NCBI GenBank assembly: GCA_947579665.1
Contig: OX388350.1
Span: forward strand, 38,597,393 to 38,661,392
Origin: Sympetrum striolatum
Taxonomy: Eukaryota; Arthropoda; Insecta; Odonata; Libellulidae
DNA length: 64,000 nucleotides
Direction: 5' to 3'
Shown: piece after piece, positions 1 to 11,860 of the stretch
How the letters are laid out: every line of letters begins with the position of its first letter
Position numbering within the stretch: the first letter of the stretch is position 1
Made by a program: the position numbers and the translations under genes
Notes under the pieces: model-generated
The model's input: only the letters and a program-made list of their open reading frames with translations
Told to the model about the DNA's origin: nothing
Database searches by the model: none

Positions 1-790
1 TTCCTAATGCAAAATCACGAATGCGACTACCGATACAAATTCATAATGGTGCTGAATAGAAACTTATATTCAAATTTTGTAAAATAAAAATTCAATTTAA
101 ATCTGAGGCAATCAAGGAAGGGTGAAGGCCCCTTTGGAAAAATTAAGAAAAAAAAGGAATCCGTGCTGAATAGACTACTAAATTCGAATTTAATTCAGAA
201 TAAAAAGGATCTGCACTTTTCCACACAAAAGCCTTCTTAAGTAGCTACTGGTTTCATAACTACGATATCATCGTAAGGTCTGAGTAACTATGGGTAAGTA
301 ACCCGAGCGGCTCAGATCTGTTTATGACACTATAGTAACGATTTAAATAAAAATATTCGTTGAAAAGTACAGATTATTTTTATTTAGAATGAAGTTAACC
401 ACTTTTTACAGAATCTCGGCCGCTACTGTGGATGCTATATTTAAATTATCTCAATGATAATTCAATTTCATTGAAAACGGAGGAGATTCAGGAATTGAAA
501 ACTCCCTTGGAAAAAAATTAAACTATTAGAATATATAACAATGCAAAAATCAAAATTATCAGAAATCCCAAAAATACTATCGATAGATGGACATCAGAGT
601 TTTGCGGAACCCTCAGCTCTAATGTAATATCACAAATACGATTACTGATAAAAATAAAAACAGCGCTGGATAGAAACCAAGTCAAATTTTCAAAATGAAA
701 AATTCAATTACATTAATAAAGAAGCGACTCACGGGTGGAGAATCCCCATTCTGGGTAAAAATAAGAAATATTAAAATATACGTGAATAAA
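1..790. repeat. Diverged repeat units at the left edge
   Basis: Related segments recur here. The stretch from about 5 to 130 matches 617 to 745 at roughly 70-75% by eye: a 'taatg-aa-atcac-aa' start, then 'gctgaatagaaac', then 'attcaattta'. Parts of the unit also recur at about 162-225 ('gctgaatagactac') and 455-520 ('attcaatttcatt' followed by 'cccttggaaaaa'). The matching landmark attcaatt falls near 91, 461 and 703, so the spacing is irregular and the units are partly deleted. The array probably continues beyond the window start. No coding capacity; family unknown. Confidence 0.5.
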
Positions 791-3599
791 AATGACAATT
801 ACATCAGAAACTAATAGGGCTGAAATAGCATATCATAGGTATTAAAGCAAGACAGAAACGTTTCGGTAAAACTCTTCATGGTATTTAATCTTCTCCCTCT
901 CAATATTTCTGCGCTGTTTACTTTTTAATAAATTTAAATTACATATTGCATCTTTTAAACCCACCAATAAAGTTGATCGAAAAGGCCAAACATATCACAC
1001 TGTATCTCTCACAGTTTGATTTAAAACGCACTAAATTTAATTTCAGCGATTACACGAGAATTACTGAGGTATGAATGAAGCTATGGTGCTCATGTTGAAC
1101 ACTCATAATTTGAATGCAATTAAATAATTATTCATGGGTTTATTGTAATGAAACTACGTAGAAAGTTTCCAATATTGGTATTCTGAGGCTGTAATAAAAA
1201 CCAGAAGAAAACCATTTCTAAATTCTACTGCCAAGAGCACCTCATTCCCAGTTCAATACCATGTCTGTCAACTAGTAGAAGGGATCAGGTTTTACAAGCT
1301 ATATACTTTACAGGAACATTAGTAAAGGAAAATAAATTATCTATCCATGCATCTAATAAGCAGGAATCACAACGGATTTCCACCACTAAATGAGTAGGAG
1401 ATGGTAACTTTACGCCAAATTAATTCATGAAGTATGCAGTGTTCATGGAACATTATTTTAATGAAAGCAATCCGTAGTAATGGGAAGCATTTAGGGGTTT
1501 GGTACGGGCCTCCCTCTCAAGCGCCTATTTTCCGGAAGAGGATCACGTGGTTAAGGCTTTGATGAAACATACAGCAAGGCCACTTACTTTCGAGGTCCAT
1601 GTGACGGGAGCATCACGACTCTACCTGTGCCTTTGACTTAATGCTCCAATTCACGAGAGCAGAGCGAGTGAAGATGGTCCGTGACTTTTACTAGCAACTC
1701 GGCGGAGCGACTAAAGGTTTCAGTGAAACCACCGGTGAAATCCTCTCAAGAACACTATTCACATTTATATTACTGAATTACAAAATTTTTGTTCATTGTA
1801 TATAGGCGTGGGTTAGAATCTCATGTTTGGAAACCTTCTTCTTCTACACAAATATTCCAATTTAGTCCCAGAAAGACTGTTTACAACTAATACCTGTCTA
1901 TTTTCCCATTCAATGTTTGTCAACTTTATAATATTATCCTTAATATTTGCCCATCTTCGGATTGCCTACTTCAGAGGGCTCTTGGTTCTGACGAATTTTA
2001 CATAACAATGGAATCGACAATTTCGAATGCACTTCATAATTGAATGTTGTTATTTTTCATTCCTTTATATTTGAAGTTGGAGAAACAAAATAAAGGTCAA
2101 GTGTTGCAGTGATTCAAAGACAGCATTCCCTGGAAATGGGAACTTACATTTGTTCTTATATGAAAAATTAAATAAATGACGTCTTAATTTTAAGAGAATT
2201 GGAGACTTTGGAATCTCATTTTCATTTAGCCCAACGCCCTTTTAAAAAGATATTACTAGTTAATAATATTAAAACTAACTTCAATTAAAAAGGAATTGAA
2301 CAGTTTTACTGTAAATATAAAAAAATCTAATTAAAGCTTAAGAAAATATACCCACAGTAGGAAGACATTCACAAATAAGGCGGTGAAATTACTGCGTGTA
2401 ATAACTTCTCGCATGGCCTAGGAACAAATAAAATTTAATTAAAAAGAAATAACTAAACCGTAGGTAAGTTACCGTAAATATTAATTGTAGCGTAGTAAAC
2501 AATACATACTTGAATGGAAGCCATAGTGGACTAAAATCCTGTATATTGATCAGATAAACGCATTTGGTGCAGATTCAGCTGCGTTCTTCTGTGAGATTTA
2601 TCGAATCCGAAGTCGGAATAAAAAAACAACAAAAGAACACAATGCTATAAGTCATAGTTCTCTTCTGAACGATAGAAAAACCTATTATTCTCCTTAATGG
2701 CCAATTTCATTTGATATCCTTCACTGGGAGATCCCAGAAACAATGTTGAACGGATGGAGTGCACTTGCCTCAAAATCCTCTTCCCCCTACAGCAAACTTT
2801 ACCTCAAGAAAGTAGAGGCTTCCTCGGCCGTTTCTTTTGAACTTCGGTGGATAAGACGCACTCTGCTTGGACACAATTTCAATCTCTCAAAAGTCTTGAA
2901 CGCCGTAAATCCTTCGATGTTTTTTCCAAATATAAAGATTGCATGGAGCTAAAAATGTTTTCTCGCCGAAAAGATAAAAAGTTGTAAAAAGGAATTTACA
3001 CCAAATTTTTCCTTCACTTGCTTCAAAATACTATTGTTTACACTTTTCAAAAGATTTATCTAAAATTTTTTTTTAGATTTAAGTTACTGTTTTAATTTTT
3101 CCTGAAGACGTATTACAACGATTCCAAGGTCCTTACTCAGGATATCAATGTCTTCTTGATATTTGTTCGATACATATCATAATAAGGACCTCAAATACAT
3201 GAGCACACCTGCTGAATTGCATTCTCAGAAATAGAATTGAGAGCACACATCTTTAGGAAGCATTAAAATATGAAGACAGTGCAAACTTTATGTTCAATTC
3301 TTTTCTAAAATGTTTAAAGGGCATATTCTAGAGTAAAGAAATGTCTATGCGAAAAGAACTAAACATGTACACATTAAGATAAACAAATCTTATAAACCAA
3401 AATAATCTTCTACTTTACTAAAGTAAATTAAAGACACTATCCGAGTATACAGTATCAAGTATCATCATCAGGTGCTACTAAAGTAAGATTACGAAGCTGT
3501 GCTTGTAATTTAAACCCCAAGTTATTGATTTTCGACGAACATAACCACAATAAACAAATAAAAATCTTTCTTTTTGATTACGTGTTGAATTAGACCCAG
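791..3599. other. AT-rich non-coding DNA
   Basis: No gene, RNA or complete mobile element was recognised. The short frames at 1823-2005 and 2743-2952 have no recognisable product. One block at about 1495-1745 is richer in G+C and CpG than its surroundings. It contains a small stem-loop (ggtttc-agt-gaaacc, near 1717) and may be the remnant of a dispersed repeat, but I cannot name it. Confidence 0.5.
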
Positions 3600-5075
3600 G
3601 TTGAAGGCTCCACAAAAGATTCCACTTCAAGATTTGGCTCAGGAGCCCGAATTTCCCTTCACAGCGGTACTTCCCTCTCAACTTCTTCCCCCCGAACACA
3701 AGAGAAGGAGAAATCGCGCCAAACACCCACGGCTTTCCCTCATTCAATTCTTGCAGAACCACGCATTTAGAACCGCGCCGAGCGTCTCCACGTCACACCT
3801 CAATTTCCTCCACGCTAATCCTCAATGCGGATCAAATTATAGGTTAACGGCGACGTTTCTCCATCTTGCCCACATTTATTCGACGGCGGAAATTCAAAAC
3901 GCTTCAATCATAAACCGATCGATGCCATTAACCCACCAGATACACATCCCGCCCACCAGGCTCGGAAAAAATCCTCAAACCCGAAATAGCGCCGCTTCCC
4001 GGCTAATGGATCCGCGCCTATTTATAGTAATAATTGATTCGGAAACCTCACTTGTTTCCCAAAAGGAGGATACAGTTAAAGGCATGTGAAGCCTCGTAGG
4101 GAGACGGATGAGGGTTAGGGTCTGCAACCCTCGCCCATTGAGCGGGAAGGGAAGGAACCCTGGGCTGCTTCTGATGTCGCTACCGGGCACTGCTCGAGGT
4201 AGGGTTAAGTGAGGAGTTGGGGGGAGGGTCTCGCGTAGAGTGGATGAATTAAGGAGTGAGGGTGGAAGCAATGCGAATTCCTCTTCTCCAGACCTCCCAT
4301 TCTCCCGAAGCTGGCCCTCCTGCCCGACTCTAACCCTCACAGCCAGCCCCTGCCTGTCCCTCACACACTATGCCTTACCCTCACCCTCCCTGCCTAAACC
4401 CATCACCCCTCCTGCCTGTCCCTCCCGACCCTCACCCTCTCTGCCGACCCTCACCCACCGTCCCCGTCCCTCACCCACGTTGGCCGTCCGAACATCCCTG
4501 GGATCTCTCCAGCGTTGCCGTATTGATTCCCGCGCTCCTCTCCCAGAACGAGACTTCGCCGAGAGTAACAGGTGGGGATTTTGCAGCTCCCTTAAATATG
4601 CCGCATTCTACACTCTCTTGCCCAGATTTTCCGCTGGGGGAAGACTTGGCAACGTCCGAATGTGACTTCTTTCGGCGGCCTTTTTTTATTCCGGCCCGCT
4701 ATTTTTCACCTCTTGATGACTCGTTTTTTTCCAGTCCTCATGCCCTTTTATGCGTCCGCATCAAAGAGATGACATTCGTTACTGAATCAGTCGATGGCTG
4801 TCCCGGAGCGTTGCTTATTTTAGGCGGGAGTTCTTTTTCGGGGATATCTCTTCCTCTCCGAAAAGCCTCTTGCCTCTGGATTTTCTCTGCAGCGCTTCCT
4901 CTCGCATCCCTGGACGAGCGGGCTCGGAAATGTTTCCGGAGGTACACCTGTGCTGTGCAGCGCTCTTTGCTCTCCCGCTCTTTACCCGAGGTGAAGAAAA
5001 ATATTCCTCGCTGATTTTTATCGCAAATAACTCGCACTTTTGATATCTCGTGAGAGGCGGGATTTTGAAGGTCCA
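3600..5075. other. GC- and CpG-rich island, non-coding
   Basis: This is the largest compositional island in the window. Overlapping frames on both strands (up to 214 codons at 4370-5014 +) are open because the sequence is GC-rich and stop-poor. Their translations are low-complexity (Pro/Ser/His/Leu in the first third) and match no family I know. Neither strand has a coherent intron-exon structure. The centre holds a strongly strand-skewed C-rich minisatellite, listed separately. A CpG-rich promoter or first exon of an unknown gene cannot be excluded. Confidence 0.5.
4310..4490. repeat. C-rich minisatellite (CCCTCACC/CCTGCCTGTCCC type)
   Basis: Variants of 'ccctcaccct', 'cctgcctgtccctc' and 'ccgaccctcaccc' alternate over about 180 bp. 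The opposite strand therefore carries many closely spaced G3 runs and could form G-quadruplexes. Just upstream (about 4110-4260) the plus strand is G-rich instead ('gagggttaggg', 'ggagttggggggagggtc'), so strand asymmetry flips near 4265. Open frames across this stretch reflect the repeat and not a protein. Confidence 0.7.
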
Positions 5076-8000
5076 CTTGCGTGGTATTCATTAGTGAGAT
5101 ACTTATGACGAAGATCCTACAAAATTTACTTTCTCTTACGCGATTTAAAACTGGTTTGAGTTTCATTGACGTACTGTGCTCATTTATATACTCAAAATGT
5201 TTTTGCGTCAAAGTAGTGAACTACTCAATGCAAGAGGATAGTTTCATGCAGCACTTATCGTAACCACGTAATGCAGTTACTTATCGTAACCACCAAACAT
5301 TGTAAATTTGAATTAATAACGATTGAAGCGTAACTATTTGCGAAATACAAATTGTGAAAACTATATTTAACTACTTTTATTTGAGAAAGAAATCTACTTT
5401 TATAGAGGACGAAAAGATTGCTAAAGGCCTGTAATGTTCGAAACGGAGATTTATATTATCGACAGGATTTCGTTAAACTTTCAGGAAAAACTTAATTATA
5501 CCAATAAGGTAGCAAGAAAACCTTTCCAAAGCCATGATTCTAAATCGAAAACAATTTCAGCTTGCTGTGTAGCCATCAACAGAAATGAAAGCAGAAAGTA
5601 TCAAATTTTTACTTGCATTTTTTATATTTTGAGACGGTAAAGATATTTTGCTTGCTATGATATGGTTTTATACTGTCATTCATCTTCTAAAGAGTAAAAA
5701 AAACAAACTTCTTCACATGCATACTGTGCCATTGCAGAGAAGCATCTGTTTCCATTTATTTACATCGGCACTACACAATACCTGGGAAGTTTTGGCACTA
5801 ATTTTTCTTCCAATATAAAACACGAAATAATCCATATCGTGTAATTGATTTTCTGCAAGAGTAAAAGAGCGTGGACAGTGGACAAGAGAAATTTTTCTTT
5901 TTCTTAATGTAAATATGTAATTATATAATTTCTTCTAATTTTCCTGTCGAAATCAAAACGGTTAGCACTTATTCAGGTACGTTAGACAGAAAACCATTGT
6001 CTCACTTTCATGTGACTATTCTCCAACTTTCAATATCGTAAGCTGGATTAATTAAACATTTTACTACAGTGGTATTCGGCCGGCAACAAGTTTCATCATT
6101 TCAGACTGACTTTTTTCGAAAATCAATGAGAATATATCTCTTATATTTACGGGATTCATTAAAAATATTACGTGTTGCCAAATATCATCGTAGTGGTTAG
6201 AACTAATCGACAAATTAGACTAAGACTTCGAAAAGAGAAATTCTAAAGCTTATGGAAATAGAATAAATATTTCCTTGTACAGAAGCGAATTAATGATAAA
6301 CCACCTACTTCTATTAAGTGACATCAATACGCTAACCATCACTGGATGTAGATAATCTTGCGAAGTATTCTCACAGTCTTGATTTATTACTTACGCGAAG
6401 TCATTGTTCAACGCTTTGCTGGCAGCTATTTTCGTATGAGTGGATGAATATAACTCCATCACTGTCACCGTGAGAAAGCCCATTTTATGCCTTTAAAAAG
6501 AGCACATCTGAGAGGTGTTTTAAAAGCAGTCAGCAGTCAGGATTTTATACCTTCTTCTGAAATTGAGGTAAGATTAATAGGCCTCTTAAGGGTGTATGGC
6601 GGAAAAGCTCCTTGTGACGTGTAAAATCTACTAGTGTATGGCATTATTAGTATTTCCATACAGTCAGTTCCAATACGCAGTATGAATGAATATGGTACAT
6701 CTCACCACAAATGCTTTTCGAAAAATTAGCAGATTAAAAATTAAATTTAGATTTATCCTTTTGCATATTAATCTAAGCTACGCCTTTCATTTTCCCAAAT
6801 GAGACAAAGTTAACTGGTTTAATTACGTGAGGCTGAGAGAGAAGAGTTCTGTTATTAAACGAGGTAGTGTTAAATGACTTTTACTCTGACACCTAATAAT
6901 TTTTGGAATAAAGAAAGCAGTAACACTTTCAGGAAAAAAATCTCTATCATAAAATGAAATTCAGTATTTAGTTGAAGACATGCAATTTTTTTCTAATGCA
7001 TGAAGAAAAATTAAGCATAAAAATAGTAGTAAAATTACTAAAAAGTTGTGTTTAAAAAGTAAAGACATGAATTAAATCTAAATAATTAGATCTTACACAT
7101 AAATACAAACAATATATCTACCGTACACGAATAACACTTTTTAGAAAAAAAAATAAATTATCCGTTGAGATGATGAACAGTGTTCAAAGAAACTTCAAGA
7201 ATGCCCTGAAATAAGAAATATTACTGTAAATTATTACCTATTTCTCTTAATATTTCGATAAGTTTTAAGACTAAATAAAAAATAACGTTTTTTCCTGAGT
7301 AAAGCTGAATTTATCCTACTCGCAGGTTGATTTGAGTGTATACTCGTGTATAATATATCTGATACATCATTTTCCCTTTGTTTCCATTATGACTCCAATA
7401 TTTTAGGGATAACTTCAACTCAGGGTCACAAGCCATCTCATTCTGAGAGTTAAAATTTCTGATTCATCAACCGAAATAAGCTTTCGATTTCTTAGTCATT
7501 CCTTTGACTTTGTGATTAAAAGATATAAATAGTTCCATGTGAAGGAATCAATGTCCTTGTTAGTGTCAAATTCTCATATTAATTATTAATGTTTCCATTT
7601 ATGCTAAGTTTAACGCCGAGTTTCGACGTAACTGCGACTCTTAATAAATTATGCAAATCCACTCTTAGCGTGACCTTTAAGGTTTAACGTTTGTCTCGTA
7701 ATTTTCAGAAAGCCCAACTTTTGAGATCTTGCGATGATGAACCTGATGAGGTATGAATAACTTAAAAGAGGCCAAACGTTGGCGTCTTAGTCATACCCTT
7801 GGCCTTGACACAAAATTGTAAACTTAAGAGACGAAGGAAACGTGCTAACTCTTTCGCTGCAGTGGCCAAACTTCTGAGGGGATTATTTTAAGAAAACTCA
7901 CGGATGTGGACTTAGATTTTCTCGGACAGCTCATACTGTCGCGATAACACGTAGATTGTAAGATATCCCTTTAAAAAAGACTGCTGAAAAATGTAAACTC

Positions 8001-8343
8001 GTTAAATATGCAAAGGAAACTTCTGACCCTTTGCTTCTCGAAGTCCGATAGAAAATTGCTTCAGCTGAAGGAAAATGTCCGAAGCCTAGTTGGAGATAAC
8101 GTTCTCTGAGTAGTAGTAATAAAAACGAAGCAAAAACGTCGAAAAATAAAATAAGCATGGATGTAATAACAAGGATGTATGTCACCTCTGTTTTCACAAA
8201 GAGAAAAGATAAAAACATTCGATAATGCTACATTAGAGAAATCATGTTTGACCACGTATCGTTATTTTATATTAACATCCCATGCTTTAAATCAGTATAC
8301 TGTACGTTCTGCAACATAGAGATAAGATAAAACTCTTTGCGGA
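5076..8343. other. AT-rich non-coding DNA
   Basis: No gene or named element was recognised. A short direct duplication is present at about 5257-5292 ('cttatcgtaaccac' twice, 26 bp apart). At 7490-7930 composition becomes more balanced and short phrases such as 'cttagtcat-cc-ttg' recur (7490 and 7788), possibly an old repeat, but the alignment is too weak to define units. Confidence 0.45.
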
Positions 8344-8476
8344 GGCTCCCAGATTGTCATGTGGACCGCGACTGTACCTTTGGTGAAAGCGATCCGGGAT
8401 TAGATTCCCGGTGGGAGCCAATGTGCGAAATGAACTAAGCTGTCGAAGCACTTTTAAAAATACTACCACTACTACA
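8344..8476 (+). mobile_element. tRNA-derived SINE, copy 1
   Basis: The head is tRNA-like. The acceptor halves ggctccc (8344-8350) and gggagcc are complementary, there is a box-A-like stretch, and a degenerate box B (gggattagattcc) precedes the 3' acceptor. A short non-tRNA body follows ('atgtgcgaaatgaactaagc', 'tgtcgaagcacttttaaa'), ending in a simple tact/actac tail. The same architecture occurs in five other loci here. Box A and box B would form an internal RNA polymerase III promoter. This copy has several substitutions in the D-arm and box B and is probably inactive. Confidence 0.85.
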
Positions 8477-9841
8477 AAATGCTTTTCTAATACAATAGTA
8501 GAAACACTCGTGCCTGGCCATGTTTATCAGCAAAAAAAATAACTTTCTTCGGGTTTAATTAGAATAAAATGAAACTCAAGCGAGTTGGAACTTAATTACA
8601 ATTGATAGCAAAGCTTAGGACTGGCTTTAAACACAAATGGCGAGAGACTATTTCATAAAGGTGCAAAGAGAAAAACTATAAACGTAATGCAAAATTTCGT
8701 ATTTAACCAGCAGACTAAACCTCGTGGAAATCCAGAGGAGATTTTACAAGTAAAATAGAAACTATTTTCTAACTGTTATTCCATATAGAGATGACAGATA
8801 TTAGTTTCAAAAATTTTCAAAATGTTCCGAAGTTTGATTAACACATTGAGCATTCGTAAATCTATCCGTTTAGGTTATACACGATACATAATCTAGAGCC
8901 CCCATATGGACAAATACAGTTTATATCGCAACTTATGATAAAGTCGTAAGATTTCTGTAATGTAATAAAAAATTATTTGCAATAAACATTAATATTCCAC
9001 TGCTATTGAATCATTTTCAACATGGGTTGAGATAATACGGATTAGCCAATGAAGAGGTTCGTTGAAAAAATATCCGCCAGTGTTAAAAAGAAAGGAAACA
9101 CATTCGTCGAATTTGTTTACTGGTAACAGATAAACATTGTTATAATTTACGATCAATTTCAAATTAAATATTAAGGTTTTAATATGATTCTCTTGCATAC
9201 ATGTAATTATAATCAAACAAATTAACGAAATTTTCAGATAAAGAACATCAAGTTTTCAAAAAATTTATAGCAATTTCAAGGTATCTTTAGATGTAATGAA
9301 ATATGTTTAAAAATCCATAGATATGTTTGACTTGCTTGCCACTTCCCTTGTAAAAAGTGGTGCCACAAGCATGATTAAATACTGTGTAAGGTAATTAACA
9401 GAATCTCGTGAAGATGCTGAAAAGCAGTATTGCAATGCAAGAAATGCAGTGCAAGAAATGCAATGCAAGAAAATGCAGATTGTAAATTAGTAAATCGAGC
9501 ATCTAGATTTGAAGGCTGAAAGTAAAGAAAAGTAAGAAAAGTATATAGACAAAATGAATGAATAATGTTGTTCCTTTTTTGCTTAGTATGTTAATATCTT
9601 CCTATAGTACAGGAAAGAAAGTTGAGAAACCTTTCCATAAATTATATCTATTCCACAAAACTACCTTCGGTGGATTTCATTAATTAACTCTATTTTGCAC
9701 ACATTTTCACTCAATTAATCCATTAATTATTACATCATATTAACACTAAAAGAGAAGTGAAAGCACGGAAAACGTCATGAATATTCAGCAGCATTTAAAC
9801 GCACCTGACTACCGCGATGATAGAGCACAAGTTTTCCTTGT
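8477..9841. other. AT-rich non-coding DNA
   Basis: No gene recognised. The 75-codon minus-strand frame at 8989-9216 is unlike anything I know. A small minisatellite near 9430-9478 is listed separately. Confidence 0.5.
9428..9480. repeat. Minisatellite, (aatgcagtgcaagaa)n
   Basis: Three imperfect tandem units of about 15-16 bp: 'caatgcaagaa', 'atgcagtgcaagaa', 'atgcaatgcaagaaa'. Simple local duplication. Confidence 0.75.
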
Positions 9842-10300
9842 TCACTCCCGATAAACTTCCTTAACTCCCCTATCGTTTGGGATCCGCTTTTCCAAAAGTA
9901 ATAAACGACCTTGTTTTGCCTCATCAGCCCCCGGACGCCGAAGGAATACGACACTCTCGAGGAGCAAAGCCTTCATTAAGATCGAGCCATAGGCCCTTGT
10001 CGTGCGACCGATATCTCCGGAGAGGGGCTTCCCGAAACTTCTAGCAGCAAAAAGTTTTCGAATCAACCGATACCGCAACAACAACTTACCGATTCCCATT
10101 CCCGCGAATCAACAACGGTGCGCCTGCATCTATTTCCGAGGAAGGGACACCAATCGATTCCCGGAGAAGACGTACGCCGACCAGGGATCGACTGGAAAAG
10201 CCCGAAAGTTGTTCCACCATTTAATGCAGTCGCGTAGGGTAAAAGGTTCGGTGATTTGGATGAGGAAACTCAAACAATGACGTGTATCCGAGAAGTTGGG
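9842..10300. other. CpG-rich island, non-coding
   Basis: G+C and CpG are locally raised against AT-rich flanks. Frames open on both strands (9842-10099 - and 10002-10280 +) overlap each other and have no recognisable domain. It is one of a recurring series of such islands in the window. Confidence 0.4.
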
Positions 10301-10371
10301 ATCAAGTCAAATTCTTGAAAGTAATACTTTTAAAAAGTATTTAAAACCTTGTAACCTCGTTTAATAAACTT

Positions 10372-10500
10372 GTAGTAGCAGTATTTTTAAAATTGCTTCG
10401 ACAGCTTAGGTCATTTCGCACATTGGCTCCCACCGGGAATCGAACCCAGGACCGCTTTCACCAAAGGCAAACGCGCTGTCCACATGACTATGCGGGACTA
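10372..10500 (-). mobile_element. tRNA-derived SINE, copy 2 (minus strand)
   Basis: This is the reverse complement of the family. It starts with the simple (tag)n tail at 10372, then the body 'gcttcgacagcttaggtcat' and 'ttcgcacattggctccc', then box B in antisense (gggaatcgaaccc), then the D-arm (gctgtccacatgactat). The 5' acceptor half is damaged (gcgggac instead of gggagcc), so the tRNA fold is incomplete. It lies just upstream of a T-rich array and a retroelement tail. Confidence 0.85.
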
Positions 10501-10524
10501 AATAAACTTATCTTATATTATTTT

Positions 10525-10830
10525 TCTGATAGTTATTATTTTCTCATAGTGTATTACAGCATTTTTTCTATTTTAGTATAATTTTAATATTTGTTTGTAA
10601 TTTCATGTGAATTTTTTTATCTTATGTTTTTCGTGATATTTATTATTTTTTCATATTTTACTACTGTAATTTTTCCTATTTATGATTTTATTTTATAACT
10701 ATATATTTGTAATTTCGTTTGAGATTTTTATCTTTTGTTTTTTTTGTGATATATATTATTTTCTCATTGTTTACTATTGCAATTTTTCCTGTTTTTGATT
10801 TTCTTTCATAAATCTGTCTTGTAATTTCGT
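10525..10830. repeat. T-rich tandem repeat, period about 112 bp
   Basis: Phrases recur in order: 'tttgtaatttc', 'tttttatctt-tgttttt', 'tgatat-tattattttctca', 'tactgtaatttttcc', 'atgattttattt'. The landmark tttgtaatttc starts at 10594 and 10706 and ttgtaatttcg at 10819, giving a period of 112-113 bp. A partial unit precedes (10525-10593). The array runs directly into the 3' tail at 10870, so it may be part of the 3' UTR of the same retroelement. Confidence 0.7.
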
Positions 10831-10869
10831 TATCGTACTGCTTTTGTAATTTCCATGTTATACACAGCT

Positions 10870-11120
10870 TAATTTTACATCTTTTAGCTTGTACTATCAG
10901 TAGATTTGCGCAAGTTTTTCACTTTTTCCCTTCTTTGCGGGTGCAATCCTGCAGTGAATCACTCTTCCTAATAAATCACCTTAGGTTTTATTTACATCTT
11001 CTGAAGCTTCCCTCTCCATATCCATTCACCTACACACAACTTATGTCTATAATACCATTGAATATAGGTTAGATGGAAGAAGAGACTCTTCAGTCTCAAT
11101 CTCGCCTAAATAAAGACCTG
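10870..11120 (+). mobile_element. Retroelement 3' tail with stem-loop and AATAAA, copy 1
   Basis: This shares ordered motifs with tails at 14.4, 32.1, 38.2, 44.4 and 55.3 kb: 'actatcagtagatttgcgc', 'tgcgggtgcaatcctgcag', 'ggttagatggaagaagagac' and 'caatctcgcctaaataaag'. A stem-loop gagact(11082-11087)-cttc-agtctc(11092-11097) is followed by AATAAA at 11109-11114. Dispersed copies that end at the same place are typical of 5'-truncated non-LTR retrotransposon insertions. No coding region is attached to this copy, so the clade is unknown. Confidence 0.75.
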
Positions 11121-11510
11121 ATGGACCCCGGAGAAAAGAGGAGAGATATGCGCGGAGAAGTCTTTCCACTTGCTTATCCTTTTTTTCTTTCTTGGCAGGA
11201 TTTCGGTCCGCGAAATCATATTTCCTAATCCTACGAATGAGGAAACTTGCTCTTGCGAGAGGGAAAAAAGCGACCGCGGAATTGAAAATATTTACCGTTT
11301 TCCCCACTCTTGAGAGGAAAAAGAGAAACCTCGTAACCCTATTTCACCTTCCTCGATAGAATTGAACGGTGGACTTTTTGGAATAAGATTATCTCGAAGT
11401 AAGATCTCATCGTTCCATACTCCGTGAACATTCCAACGTACTTTTCGTAATATAAAAATGAAACGGGTTAGACAAGGATTTTCTATGGAACCAACGTTTT
11501 TTAATATATA
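11121..11510. other. Moderately CpG-rich non-coding block
   Basis: Purine-rich, with runs such as 'ggaaaaagagaaacc'. The minus-strand frames at 11047-11307 and 11407-11655 overlap the retroelement tail and a putative insertion respectively, and neither shows a domain. Nothing else seen. Confidence 0.4.
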
Positions 11511-11514
11511 CAGG

Positions 11515-11825
11515 GTGTCTCAAAGCAATTTTTAAGAACCTCTTGGAAGGGTTGGGTACCCCTCTATGTAAATTGCAATGCAGGATCGGAAATGCTCTCC
11601 TGACAACAAAAAACTGAATATTAATTGAATATGAATAAATAATATAGTATTTCATCTATATTTGACCCATGTTTTTATCATTCGTTTAAATGTTATTATT
11701 AAAACGAATACTCATTTAATGGCGTATTTATTTCCGATATTTCTGTGTACACCACCACGAAAGCATATCCGACTCTTCACTGCCAGAAGTTCTGAAGCTC
11801 TGGAACGTTGCACTGAGACACCCTA
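11515..11825. mobile_element. Possible small inverted-repeat insertion
   Basis: The sequence agggtgtctca at about 11514-11524 has an exact inverted partner (tgagacaccct) at about 11813-11823, bracketing roughly 310 bp that lies immediately upstream of the reverse transcriptase remnant. 'Caggtgtccca'-like ends are common on insect elements. No clear target-site duplication was seen and the internal sequence has no recognisable coding region, so this could also be chance. Confidence 0.35.
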
Positions 11826-11860
11826 CAGAGGTAACTGTGAAAGAAGTCTAACAAGAAATA

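Noticed and set aside
4240..5014. Open frames of 141 and 214 codons in the 4-5 kb island as a possible gene
   Set aside because: They overlap in different registers and with a minus-strand frame of 157 codons. The first part is a translated C-rich minisatellite, and there are no domains or supporting splice structure.
7490..7930. Tandem units of about 150 bp around 'cttagtcat'
   Set aside because: Only short phrases recur and the spacing is inconsistent; the alignment by eye is not better than chance for this composition.
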